64,000 bases of DNA. Origin: Dactylellina haptotyla. Lineage: Eukaryota; Ascomycota; Orbiliomycetes; Orbiliales; Orbiliaceae. Position 1 is the first letter of the stretch; each line of letters begins with the position of its first letter. The notes beneath the pieces are model-generated. The model made no database searches, had not been told where the DNA came from, and worked only from the letters and a program-made list of their open reading frames with translations. Of the stretch, positions 32,115 through 43,166 are shown in pieces. The translations under genes and the position numbers were made by a program. Where the stretch lies: NCBI GenBank assembly GCA_031310005.1, contig CM062384.1:2542001-2606000 (forward strand). Direction: 5' to 3'.

Positions 32115-33886
32115 ATGAGGTCCTCCATGGTCTCGGTTCCGTTTGTTTTGTTTCTTAGATTTGGTGTATTGGCAAATCCCGTGCCAATTACTGGGTCGAT
32201 TCCTGATGGCCCAGTGATAGCAGGATCTACATCTAATACTAGTCCTACAGGTGGCCAAGGAGCCGGCAGTTCCCAAACACTAGGGAGCCAATGGGTTGTT
32301 CCAGCTGGATACGAAGTTCTTATACCCGTCGCAAAGCCCATACCAAGCCAGTTGCTGAAGAGAGCAGATCAAATACAATCTGCATTCCAACCAAAGACTT
32401 CTGCTAAACTGGAGTATAATGGTGTACCCAGAGATGGTTAGTTTCTCGCAATTCACCCACAGCTTGCGTATAAATTATATATCTAATAAATTTGTCCTTG
32501 GAATCAATAGATCGTCCTGCACCTACAGCCAAAGTCGACGTTACAGTTGACGAGAAACACCCGATCCTTGAGCTTGTCCATGTCCGGCCGCTAGTTGAGC
32601 ATGTCGAGGTTTTTGAGAAAGGTCCAAATCTGATTGGAATGGTCTTCAACAGCCAGGACATGCTTCAGATTGCGTTGAAGGCTTGGGATTGGGTGAACAA
32701 CGATCAGAGTGATTACTTTACACTAATCGTTATGTCTGCAGATCCTAATAACAACGATATCATCAGGCGATTGCCTTACAAAATCGATAAAGTCAGTCAA
32801 AATGGTCTCAAGGTTACTCTCACAGCTACAGAGATACCCTGGACGACGATTGGCGATCTCGATATTCGAATTGGAGCTACGCATCCCGAGCCAAATACGG
32901 CGAGGCCACCGACGGCTAACAATATTAGCAAAAGGCTTATCGATGTCGACGACACTTGGCCTTTGAACTTAGCCGCTGGCGAACCAAATAATCAGTTCAA
33001 CCTCATTGGTGTTCAAGCTGAGTTGAGCGAAAACGGACCTGTTGGAACTGTTCAAGTCAAATGTGTTGACTGCTACTCCAGAGGTACATTCGAAGTCGGA
33101 GCTCATTTTCACTACGGTCTTATTAAGGGCCTCACCGAAGCGAATGTAGCTTTTAGGACTCGCAATATATCTGCTAGTGTAGGGCTTGAAGTCAACGCAG
33201 CGATTACAGAGAGCAAAAAGTGGAGACATCAATTGATCGGGGCTGACCCAGCCGGTTTGGTTTTATTCGGTATGGTCAATTTCGGCCCTTCCATTGCGCT
33301 CGACGTCGTGAAGGAAATTTCCATCGCAGGAAAATTTTCAGTTACCGCAAAAATGAAGATGATGCTTCCGGACGATGAAATCTACTTGGACTTCCTCAGC
33401 CCTAAAAAAAGCCATGGTGCGAATTGGCTGCCCAAAACTGAGTGGGATGCTACTATAAACGAAGCATCTGTTGAACTCAAAGGTGTTGCCGGGATGGTTG
33501 CAAATGCTGGTGTCACGGCTCAGATTTTCGGCCATGGTGTAAAAAGTGGCTTGAACCTTTGGATTCCAAGGTTAGAATATGGTGGAAAGGTCGGCTACTC
33601 TGAAAACTTATGCCCAGCATCTAGGAATACTACAGCCCGTACCGTCGAACCAAAACCCCGCTATGGTTCCTTACCAAAACTTGTGTCTTTTCCTAATTCC
33701 ACAGTAACTGAAGAGCCTACAAAAGTCCACGCCCTCGGGTTTACCGCTTCCGCTCAAGTAGGAGTGCAAATGGAAATAACTGCTTTGGAGGGAACCGGCG
33801 CGTTGAGTTTCCTACAGATAGGTGGAGTTGAACTACTCAACAAAATGTTCACTCTGGTTAGTATTTGTAAGGCAAAGGCTATTTAG
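32115..33886 (+). CDS. large secreted protein, unknown function
   Basis: Exon 1 (32115-32436) and exon 2 (32511-33886) join through a 74-nt intron (GTTAGT...ATAG) to 565 residues. The start MRSSMVSVPFVLFLRFGVLANP is a signal peptide. Residues 25-60 are Gly/Ser/Thr-rich. The remainder is rich in alternating hydrophobic residues that suggest a large beta-structured protein, with a short cysteine pair (VKCVDCYSRG). A Pro-rich part and several N-glycosylation sequons occur. I recognise no family. The C-terminus is uncertain: a GTTAGT at 33856 could splice to a frame continuing to 34061, adding a hydrophobic segment (GLMVAGFVFLERLEFLILLYLGY) that could be a membrane anchor. Upstream TATA at 31912. 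Confidence 0.7.
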
Positions 33887-34495
33887 CGACATGTCTCAGC
33901 TTAAGAGTAATAGTTTTGAATATACGGAAGGATGGCGAGTGAATTCTGGGGGTCTGATGGTCGCGGGGTTTGTGTTTCTGGAGCGACTTGAATTTCTTAT
34001 TTTACTCTACTTAGGCTACGATTTAACAGGAGTCAGGCGATGTGGGCCGCAAATGATATAATATTTTGATTCTTTTTCCCGACTGCCCACATTTGAGTTT
34101 ATAGGATATCACTGCTGTGGGAATTTTGAGTTAGCTTTAGCAAGTACCGTTGTTATCTAAGATTTGGCATGCTCTCATATCAGCGAATAAGCCATTGGAC
34201 ACTTTGTAGCCTCACAATCGACTTGTGGAGTTGAGCAGAGCATGTTGGTAGCGTCTGTTAAGCTTCAGATCAGACGAGGACCAAGAAGTATACTTGAGTA
34301 TTGTGATGGGGGGTCTAGATTGAGCTTGGCCTAGGTACAAGACTGCTTGGCCTAGCTAGCAAAGATCTTAAAGCAACACGCCAAGCTAACTCGGTTGTGT
34401 GCATATGGCAAAGACCAATAAATTACAACAACCCATTTCACGAACCTCAAACCCCTAGCTGTCACTTCATATCAAGGTATTGCGCCTATCAAGCT
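33887..34495. other. intergenic, no gene seen
   Basis: It contains a possible last exon of the preceding gene (frame open to 34061); otherwise nothing is supportable. Confidence 0.45.
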
Positions 34496-35095
34496 ATGAA
34501 TCCCGCGTGCCTAGCCCTGAATCTTCAATTGGAAGCCTTACGAAAGGTTCTCTCGAGCAATACCACACTCCTCGAAATCCTCACCCGCGCGGCGACTCTC
34601 AACTTACCGAACTGGTACCTCGCAGCCGGTGCTCTATCTCAAACGATATGGAATCACATGTCCTCTCTTCCTCTAGAAACGGGAATCAGCGACTATGACC
34701 TCGTCTATCACGACGGATCCGACCTCTCCTACGAAGCAGAAAATGTCTACATTCAGAAAGGAAAGACCCTATTCGCCGATCTTCCGGTTGAGGTTGAAAT
34801 CCGTAATCAAGCGCGGGTTCACTTATGGGCCGAGAAGAAATATGGCAGACCTTGTCCGGCCCACTCCACCGTGGAAGAAGGGATCAGCTCTTGGATATCG
34901 ACGAGCGCGATGATCGGTGTAAGGTTGGAACAAAACGGGGAGTGGACGGTGTACGCGCCGCGGGGCTTGTCGGATTTCTTTAACATGGTCGTGAGGCCTG
35001 GAACTCAGATAGGTCCGAAGGAGCAGTATGAAAAGAAGGTAGAGAGGTGGAAAGCTATCTGGCCAAATTTAGTCGTTGAAACCTGGCCGGTCTAA
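34496..35095 (+). CDS. nucleotidyltransferase family protein (NTP_transf_6/DUF925 type)
   Basis: Intronless, 199 residues from ATG 34496; an open frame extends upstream but lacks similarity there. The sequence matches the bacterial and fungal nucleotidyltransferase-like family: WYLAAGALSQTIWNHM (about 40-55) is the G-A/S helix region. GISDYDLVYHD (about 63-73) provides the paired acidic residues of the polymerase-beta-like metal site. VEVEIRNQARVHLWAEKKYG is the third conserved block with its acidic residue, followed by GVRLEQNGEWTVYAPRGL and the final RPGTQIGPKEQYEKKVERWKAIWP. Family members are about 190 residues, so the gene looks complete. Substrate is unknown. The lack of introns and mainly bacterial relatives allow a horizontal origin, not shown here. 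Confidence 0.85.
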   Translation: MNPACLALNLQLEALRKVLSSNTTLLEILTRAATLNLPNWYLAAGALSQTIWNHMSSLPLETGISDYDLVYHDGSDLSYEAENVYIQKGKTLFADLPVEVEIRNQARVHLWAEKKYGRPCPAHSTVEEGISSWISTSAMIGVRLEQNGEWTVYAPRGLSDFFNMVVRPGTQIGPKEQYEKKVERWKAIWPNLVVETWPV

Positions 35096-35480
35096 AAATA
35101 CTGGTCTTTTACACCTTGTATACTGTCAGAGTAGAGAGATGTCCCTACTCTAATTGAATTACAGCTAAGTGTTGGGGAGAGAGTAAACTGATTGGCGATG
35201 TTGATCTGAAGACGAGCCGATCAAATGTCTTAAAATAGTCAGCACCCTTTTCATATTCAACATATAGCCATGCATGCTATTTGTAGCATTGGGGCTCCCG
35301 ACCTCACCCTCGCCTATTTCCTTAAATCAGAAATAGAATCATCCGTCGTTAGAATCGAGTGACTGTATACAAAAGCTTGGCCTAGCTATCATTCTTTGCG
35401 AGCCATAGCGAATATAAATCTATATCTCGCCGTCGAAATTTAACTATGCTAACAGCAGAACATTCCGCCGGAAAATCAAG
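35096..35480. other. intergenic
   Basis: 385 bp with no gene; the upstream region of the F-box gene. Confidence 0.5.
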
Positions 35481-36835
35481 ATGATATCGTCTCTAATCGA
35501 GCTCCCGCTTGAGTTACAATTGGAGATTTTTAGCCACCTGGATTCAACCATTGATCTAGAGTCCGTAGTTAAAAGTTGTTGTCAGTTTCAGCGAATAGCC
35601 CAGTCGAAATTCTGGGCCAAACTTGAGGATTCCGTGACTAGTAGAGAAATTGAAAAGAACTCCGCCGCACGACTTCACACTCTTGCACACGTAAGAAAAA
35701 TTCGAGCCAGCAAGACTTTGGATAATGTAAGTCTAGTCATCTCCTAAAAATTTAAATCCGGCGCGGATATTAACTTCCACAAATTTAAAAGTTGAACGAA
35801 GATAGTTGGCGTTTGTTTGTCAACGGGCATCCTGAAAATATGGCGGCTTCAGATCTTGTAGCACTTCAACGGATTGTTCGCTGGTTTACCAAGGGGTTTT
35901 TTCATCATCAGCTTAAAAACAAAAGGGGAGAACCGCCTCCAACTCAAATGGAAATTTTCCAGGTGGACAATGCGTTTTGCCTCTCGTGGGTCTGGATGGA
36001 AATATCCTCTGAACTACGAGAATTGATGTTGGCAAAGAACCGTGAACCGATGAGCAAAGAAAGTGATGCACAACATGGTCTGAAACTATCACCGTCATAA
36101 AAACATGCAGATCTCCAGACTTCAAAGAGCCTAGAGTGTCCTCTGGGAGTTTACTCGCAACATATTCGTTTTTAACAACACATCTGAGACACCGAGCAAG
36201 GTTGATTATTCAACAGCAAACAGAAGAATATATTTTACATCTTTGCCGGCATATCTCGTGCCTAAATATCTGTGGGTTGCATTCCAATGGCCCGAGCTTG
36301 ACGATGCCTTGCTAATATAGCTACCCAATTAGATCTTCAAGTTGGCGTTCCCAATACATTTCTAATTTGTGAAGGACTAGATGGGTTTCAAGAAATGTTG
36401 AAAAAGCCACACTGTGCCCAACTCAATCAACTAGCGCCTTGCTTTGTTTATGCACTGGGCGGAGATGCGTTTAGTGACGAGCAGATAACAGACCATTTTG
36501 CTGGTATTATAGGTGCAGTTTGGGACGACAACTGCTTCAAGACTAGCATTAGCGAGAAACCACTATGGATTAATTCGGGTGGTATTTATCGAGCTCAAGC
36601 AGCGCCTTGGAATCAATATAACGGATTTCAGCTGATGCTTTCATTTTGGGATGATGAGAGGCTTCTGCGTTGGGGATACCACTTCCCAGCCGTGGTTACA
36701 GATTTAAAAGAAGTAATGCAGGGTAACAAGATGAAGCATCTCATACCCAAAGGATACATCTGTACCGTGTGCAAACCTGCCTGGGACTGTGCTTTTACTG
36801 GGACCTCATTTCATCAAGCATTAATCTCTCTTTGA
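35481..36835 (+). CDS. F-box protein gene, reading frame apparently disrupted
   Basis: Exon 1 (35481-35726) begins with an F-box, LPLELQLEIFSHLDS (residues 8-22). A 65-nt intron (GTAAGT...AAAG) leads to a second frame (35792-36100) with QRIVRWFTKGFF and a helical region (VWMEISSELRELML). That frame stops at 36100. Further coding-like sequence continues in other frames: WEFTRNIFVFNN to YLWVAFQWPELDDALL (about 36135-36310), then LDLQVGVPNTFLICEGLDGF into a 36395-36835 frame ending in a Cys-containing tail (ICTVCKPAWDC). I found no GT...AG combination that joins all parts in phase. The gene is either a pseudogene with two lesions or has annotation-resistant introns. F-box proteins recruit substrates to SCF ubiquitin ligases. 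Confidence 0.55.
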
Positions 36836-36934
36836 GTCTTTCTTCACTGAATTTGACTAGGTTGGCCGTTGAAGCTCGCGATCATACATCAACTATTTGA
36901 AGTATCCAAGGCTCCTCGCAGATTGACTGCAATT

Positions 36935-37544
36935 TTAAACTACATCTATAACAAATTCACCCTCGCCATCTGGTATCTCAAAGCCATGAAAATATTGATC
37001 CAGTAAACTCGGGCTTATATCAAGTGCCGAGTCTGCATTTACAACTTTCGCTTTTCTTTCGCAGATACGCTTCCACAAAAGATCTCGTTCCGCCTTGAAA
37101 TATATCAACACCCAACGCCCACCCGCCCGTTCAACAAGAACTTTGTATTCGTCTCGATGCTTCTTGCTATAGAACGAACGGTCCAAGACTATATTCTCCT
37201 TCTTTGCCAATAACTTGTGGCACCTTTCTGCATATAGTTTTGCGGCCTCGTCTTGGTAGTCTGAATACTCAGAAGCCGGATAATCGATACTATATATCCC
37301 GTGGCGTTCTGCGATGATGGCATCGATAGAGAGGCGGGTGAACGAAGGCACAGCATCTACAATTGCGTAGGATAGTGTGGATTTACCGGATCCTATGTAG
37401 TCAGTAAATATGGTCTTACTTTCTTAAGAATCCCCAAAACTCACCTGCTACTCCACACATCATAATCGCAATGGACCCGATTTTCCCATTGCGTTGATCC
37501 TCTATATACGGGCGCAAAAGGCTAAGAATCTCGCTTTTATCCAT
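36935..37544 (-). CDS. P-loop AAA_33-type kinase-like protein
   Basis: Two minus-strand exons, 37544-37445 and 37392-36935, with a 52-nt intron (GTGAGT...ATAG), give 185 residues. The intron splits the Walker A motif: GVAG|SGKST (residues 31-39). A following RLSIDAIIAERHGIYSIDYP segment and NIVLDRSFYSKKHRDEY form the lid and acceptor-binding region typical of small predicted kinases of the gluconokinase / polynucleotide-kinase-like group. WVLIYFKAERDLLWKRICERK carries the Arg-rich LID helix. The product probably phosphorylates a small metabolite, but the substrate cannot be told from sequence. Length suits the family. The exon-1 frame alone is too short to stand out, and without it the ATP site is lost. 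Confidence 0.85.
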
Positions 37545-38555
37545 CTTTCGAGACTTTTTTTGTAAAAAAGAACGAAAGAACCTCCTTTGTGTTTAAGAAA
37601 TAAAATTGCGCTTGCTTAGAGAATTCCTAGCATATATACATGCATGTACTTGTGACTCACGTATCTATATTATTCAAATTTCAGGTTGTGAAAAATCGCC
37701 AAGACTCGAAATGGAAGATTGGATCTAGATTTAGAGATTCGATTCTACTAACCAAAGAATCGAATTTGTTGGCTGCTAGCTTGTGCCCGAGGCAAAGAAT
37801 TGACATATCTTCAAGTTTCATATTCACATCCGGTCTGCAAGCTCATCTTGTTAGCCGGGTTTATATTCGGTGAATAATCAATCATCGAGGCTGCAGTGGT
37901 TTTCGAAGCTTTCTCGTTGGGCTGCAAGTCATTCCTCAAAACAAAGGCTTTCGTCAACACATAACGTTATCTACAGTTGCGGGATTCCAAAACTTCGCCA
38001 GCGGCTCCACAAGCTGTCAAACGGGCCAAATTATTGGCCGTTGACATGTTGATCTTTAGGCTTAAAATAAAATTCTGCGGGAACCCTGTCATATATCCAT
38101 GCAGCCAACCGGAGCACTGGCCAAAGCAAGCGAGGGGCCACCCAGAAGAGCACTTGCCCTTCTCGGTCGAATTCAAGGCACGAAGTGTTACCAGGGCCCA
38201 ACTTGCCCTTGTCCGCGAGATTGTTGATCAATCTCCTGATATTGCGGGACCGTTCCAAATACCGAAGACAGATTTGTTGGTGCCCGCACATACATATTCT
38301 CGCTTTCCCCCAGTTTGAGTGGAATCTGCATTTTAGTTGATAAAGTTTATCTTTTGAGCCGCAAAACCTTCGAGTCAGCAACCAAAGTAAAAGATGAGGC
38401 TCTGATAGTCTTGGAGTCTTTTCTCTGGTTCTAAATAATCCGACGTCCTACTAAACCCTCCCGTATCGTGTTTCTTGGTGAAAGGGGTTTCTCAGTTCTC
38501 ATCAGGAAAGCGCAAGGCGGCGCTCATTCGACGTCGCGACGCCATCCGCACAACA
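37545..38555. other. intergenic with overlapping frames on both strands
   Basis: A plus-strand frame (37977-38318) and a minus-strand frame (38031-38381) of about 115 codons overlap. Neither resembles a known protein nor shows a signal peptide. At most one could be real. Confidence 0.4.
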
Positions 38556-39660
38556 ATGCACCCCATATTCCAGCTTCACGCTTTAGTCTTTCTTGTGCTA
38601 TCAGCGCTCGTGTCATTGGCATTTGCGCAATCTGCAAGTGGGACGTTTGTTGTACCTGCCGGCGTGATCAACGAAGATGATACAGGCGTTGACAGATTCG
38701 ATTCCTCGATACGGTGGAAAATAGGCTCTGATGTTAACATAGAATGGCAGTCGTCATTCGAGACCGTCACCCTAAAAATATGGCAAGGAGTCTGGAAGGG
38801 ATCGTACTGGTCCAACATTTTAATAGGTATGTCGTAGCAGTGATAAGTGACACCTCTTTCCTCCTCCCCTTCGCAGTGGTTCATATTTAAGGCGTCTTAT
38901 ACGCATTTCATGAAACAACATGAAATGCTAAACACTAGTACTATTTGCTAACTATTCTTTCGTTCTACCAACAGAGGGCGAACGCGACCCCGGGAACTTT
39001 ACGTGGACAGTCGTCCCAGTCCTCGACGAAGCGCAAGATCTCAACATTCACTTTCAGCTTCTCAACGGGGCCGACGATACGCAGTTTTTCAACTCGAAAG
39101 ACTTCCAAATATTCAACGAAACAGATGTTGTGACGGAGACTGTTGGCGGTACCACGCAGGCTCGTACCGTCACTAGGGAGATCACTGTAACTCCTGGCAC
39201 CGATACATCAACGGACCCCCCAAGTTCGCCTGCTACCACCGAGACAACATTGGAACCGAGTTCGTCAATTACAAGCAGCAGTATTGCGCGCACCACAACG
39301 ACGAATAGGTCCTCGGATGCGGCTAACACCCAAGATCCGACTACAAGCACGAATACAGAGCCTACAAATACCGGAACAGCTGCTCCAGCAACCAATAGCA
39401 GTGGCAATAACACCACAATGAAGGTTGGGCTAGGAGTGGGCCTAGGTCTTGGGTTACCCCTTCTCGCGTGTTTAGGTTTCGGATTATTTTGGCTCGGAAG
39501 GCGGCGAAAAGGAGCTCCTATGAAAGTATCGTCGGAAATACCCCCGGCTCCGCCGCCGCCAATGACGTTCAAACCAGCGTGGTATGATCCAGGTGGTACT
39601 GTAGGCGGTATCGAAAGCGCGGATAATCATGCTGGTGGCGCGATGTATCCTAATAGATGA
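38556..39660 (+). CDS. Mid2-like single-pass membrane protein
   Basis: Exons 38556-38826 and 38975-39660 with a 148-nt intron (GTATGT...ACAG) give 318 residues. A signal peptide (1-24, ending AFAQ) is followed by an immunoglobulin-like beta domain (about 25-140) of the kind in fungal Ser/Thr-rich surface proteins (RWKIGSDVNIEWQSSFETVTLKIWQG, given here in part as IEWQSSFETVTLKIW). A Ser/Thr/Asn-rich stalk (about 145-238) should be heavily O-glycosylated. One Gly/Leu membrane helix (VGLGVGLGLGLPLLACLGFG, about 240-262) follows, then a basic stop-transfer GRRRKG and a short Pro-rich cytosolic tail. This layout resembles wall-stress sensors and other Mid2-like proteins, though a WSC domain is absent. 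Sensor function is inference. Confidence 0.8.
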
Positions 39661-40424
39661 AATGAAAGGGGTTTTAATGTTGTTAATGTTTGATTTCAGG
39701 TTTCAACCTTAAGCTTAGGTTTTACAAGGTCGAGCTCTAGATCTTAATGTTTGTTGGATGCCAAGAGCTGCCTTTGTAATAGAATTTACACTCAAGAATT
39801 CTACTTTACGGTCAAAATCAGAATGATGTATACCATTTTAATGTTGCCAGAGGTTTGAAGTCTTAAGCATCTTCAAAGATATCGATATTATCATGACGAT
39901 GCATGCATTCGTGTATTAAGTCGCCATCGTCTGATGCCAAACCTACATGGTAAAACCTGACGATAATTATGTAGGTATTTACATGGCTGCTGTTGCTGTT
40001 GGCGTTGGATTGTTGGCAAAATCTCATTTTGAGCGAGACCGAAAGCATTGCGAGGGATTTGATCTAATATTGGTACCATAAGGGCGCGTAAAATGGCAAA
40101 TGGAATTAAGTTACTCAGGGACGGGGTAGTCTTAACGATGCAGAACGCATGAAGATAGTGTCTTTCTAGATAAAGAGTAAATATACAGATTTATCGCAAT
40201 CAAGCATAGAGAATTTTTCGTTGAAGTGACAGAGGTGGCAAAACCACTACTATATTATAATATTAGGCATATGAAGATATCAGGTACATCGCTTTATCCA
40301 TATCCTCAATTAATCCCGAGGTACCTTCTCCTATTCTGAGGTGAATTCTCTTCTCAATATCTCTTATATATGCACAAACAAAATCTTAATCTAACATCCC
40401 AGGGGAAAAAGTATAGGTACAATT
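39661..40424. other. intergenic, no gene seen
   Basis: About 760 bp, AT-rich. A TATATAT box near 40363 is about 60 bp before the next ATG. Confidence 0.5.
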
Positions 40425-42509
40425 ATGAAGAAAGTATTCTTAAAATGCCGATTAATTTCTCTATGGTTTCTTTTGTATTTAGGTTATTCGCTGGCTGTAT
40501 ACGTGCCAAAGCTTAAACCAGGAGAGATAAATGTCAAAACCGGCACTGTCCACCAATTCGCGGAAATACATTGGTTTGTCCTCAAACCACGCTATCGCTT
40601 CAATAAAGACTATATCAAGAAACTATTGCAATGGGCGGAAAGTGTAACTCTACCCCCAAGAAAGTTAAATTGCTACCCACATAGGAGCCGCTATTTGGGT
40701 TTCGTAAGCATGTCGCTTGAGGTTCCGCCGGCCGCGAACTTGAAGGCTATACCCAAGGATTGTCTCTCTGGGATCGAGTTTCACAACATAATATTTTCGG
40801 ACTTGTATCAGGTATCGGAGCGTAAACAGTCATTTTTTGCAACTTGGCTCAAAGACTCAGATGATGGAGACCACTCAAACGAAGAGATGGACATGGAATC
40901 AGACTGGTCTGACTATTCGGACATGGATATTGAGTCGGATCCAGTTGGTCCCGTAAAGCGGCAAGTAAAAACTGAAGAGCGAAAGGGGGGGACAAGAAGA
41001 AGAGGGCAAGATTTTGGGACCAAATCGATCTTACATCCATTATCTAAGAGACGAAATCGTTCTATTGGATATAGTAATTCGACAATTATAGCTTCTAGAG
41101 CGAAAAGGGCACAGAAACGCGAGGTAGAAGCAATTTCAATTGGAGGGCATGCTTTTGACCTCCAAGTTCTGTCTCAGCCTCCAGGCGTGCCTCATCAGGG
41201 CCTTTTTGGAAAGTTTTGGAATTTCAAAAAGCCCGGAAAAAACACAGTAATTTATGTAATTGATACAGGTTACGATCTACAACACCCGGTAAGGTAGGCG
41301 ATATTGGTGTTCTTTATATCCAGAAAGGCGTTTACATTTACAGCTTGCCACAATACGAAAGTAGCTAATACGTTAGTGAGATCTACATTCCTTTTTTCAG
41401 GAGCTTGGAGGTACAGATGTTCAGGAATGGCTAGACCCGGAGGTATTCCCTTGGGACGAAGACAACGACATGCAGGACCAATATACACACGGTGATCTTC
41501 ATGGGACTGCAGTTTTAAGTAAGCTTGCGGGTAAAACTGTGGGTGTTTCTAAGGATGCAAAGTTTGTGCTAGCGCGGTTTTGCGATGGGCGTGGCAGACC
41601 TGGGATAGATAACACAATGGATATGATCGTAAAAGTCTTTGATCATATAAAAACTCATAATTCCCGATCCAATTGTGTGATCAACTTTTCATTGACATGG
41701 AATGCGGACGGCAGCACCAGCCAAGAGTACGCAGACCACCTCCATTCATACTCTCGAGAACTTTTTCGGGCCCTAGCGAGTTTACCAAATGTGATAATGG
41801 TTGCATCAGCGGGAAACGATCCCTCGAGCGAGGTATGTACGGTCTTAGGTGCTCTTAATAACTTATAAATTCAATAGATCTGATAAATTCAATAGAATAC
41901 ACCAGTCGTGGAAAGATACCCTGCTATTTTCACGCGAACCAGAAATATAGCCCGGAAATTGATATTAGCTGGGGGATATGACCCTTACACCGGGCAGGAG
42001 TTTCATAAAACATTACCCGTAACGAAGGTTTGGGCTCCATCAAGGCTCAACAGTTGCGCTTGTCTATACAAAGATGGTGTCCTTCAGGCTGAAAGTGAAG
42101 CTGATGTGTGGGATTCCATGCCATTCGCTATTAAAAATGAGTTATGCTACATGTCAGGGACATCTTTTGGTGAGTGGCAGTAGACCAAAGCTTCACCTAA
42201 TCGGAATTGACGGATCACAATAATTTCTTAAGCTAACCTATATCCATCTGACTTCCTCGGATACCTGAACTGAAATTTTCAGCCGTACCTCTTGTTTCTG
42301 GATTCCTCGCGAATTGGCTTTCCAATGGTATGACCATTAATAGTGTAGTAGACTATATGTATAAACTAGCGTATACTCGCGTTAAAGATGGTCCACCAGT
42401 CCTCTTTAGTGGGATAGGACTCGAGAGTTGGCCGCGGAATCGACAACCAGATTGGTTTAAACAAGGCCAAGAACCACCCCCGCCCCCAGATAGTCTCCCT
42501 GGTCTTTAA
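40425..42509 (+). CDS. secreted subtilisin-like serine protease (S8), paralogue A
   Basis: Four exons, 40425-41288, 41401-41832, 41896-42169 and 42283-42509, with introns of 112, 63 and 113 nt, give 598 residues. A signal-peptide-like N-terminus (1-24) is followed by a long unusual pro-region (about 25-260). That region has an HQFAEIHWFVLKPRY block, an acidic Asp/Glu-rich segment and basic KR/RR sites where processing could occur. The catalytic domain keeps the triad: Asp280 in VIDTGYD, His322 in DLHGTAV, the oxyanion Asn427 in ASAGND, and Ser522 in GTSFAVP. The C-terminus ends in a Pro-rich tail. Activity is therefore likely. The domain is shorter than proteinase-K types and is split by introns at the same four places as paralogue B, so the two are tandem-type duplicates separated by other genes. 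Confidence 0.88.
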
Positions 42510-42593
42510 GGTGGCAGCAGATAAACTTGACAACTAACGTCAGCCGATTGGTTCGGTACGTCAGAGAAGATACCCAGGTGCGATTATAAGTGT

Positions 42594-42645
42594 ATAGATA
42601 CGAGACCTCCTTGGTCCGACGTTTCGTGTTGCTTGCGCGGCCGTC
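42594..42645. repeat. 52-bp dispersed repeat, copy 1
   Basis: Aligns without gaps to 47260-47311 with 9 differences in 52. Copy 1 is the less mutated version at seven sites, where copy 2 has T for C or A for G. It lies just downstream of subtilase A. Origin is unknown, possibly the remnant of a mobile element. Confidence 0.7.
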
Positions 42646-43020
42646 TGAGGGTTGGTATTTACCGGATTCTATAGCAGTTAGTGCTACTAGCTACTTCGCA
42701 GGCCTTTAGGCCTAGGATGGCATCTAGTCCACAAGACAAAATAATTGGTGTTCAGTAGTTCTTGGCAATAATACTTCGGACTTTTTTTTAAACTTTTTGG
42801 CTGGTGGGGACGAGACTGGGGTGGGGCTCTCTTTATATAGCTAGCTATGATCGATTTATAATCAACACTATTGTTAGAAAATTAGTCCCAACAAATGTAT
42901 ATCCCCATTGAGTAACTGGATACGAGCGAGATTGTGAGAAGAATTCAAGAAACCCCATTCGGCTTGATAAGGTTGATGCTTCAAATTTTCACTGTATTAT
43001 AGTATTGTTATACTTTAGGA

Positions 43021-43027
43021 TATATAA
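43021..43027 (+). promoter_or_regulatory. TATA box of Caps_synth-type gene
   Basis: TATATAA, 140 bp upstream of the ATG at 43167. Confidence 0.35.
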
Positions 43028-43166
43028 CTCAGTTTAAGTATCACATTTGAATTAATGATTAAAGAGCCATCAAACAATCGATTCAATCTTCGTTCTCAAT
43101 AAAACCCCAAACATTAAATAAACCACGTCGGAGCAAATCTACCTTCACTAAATCAAAGTCGAGAAA

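Noticed and set aside
37977-38381. Overlapping plus and minus frames of about 115 codons
   Set aside because: Neither shows a domain, signal peptide or introns; chance openness in a low-stop stretch is sufficient.
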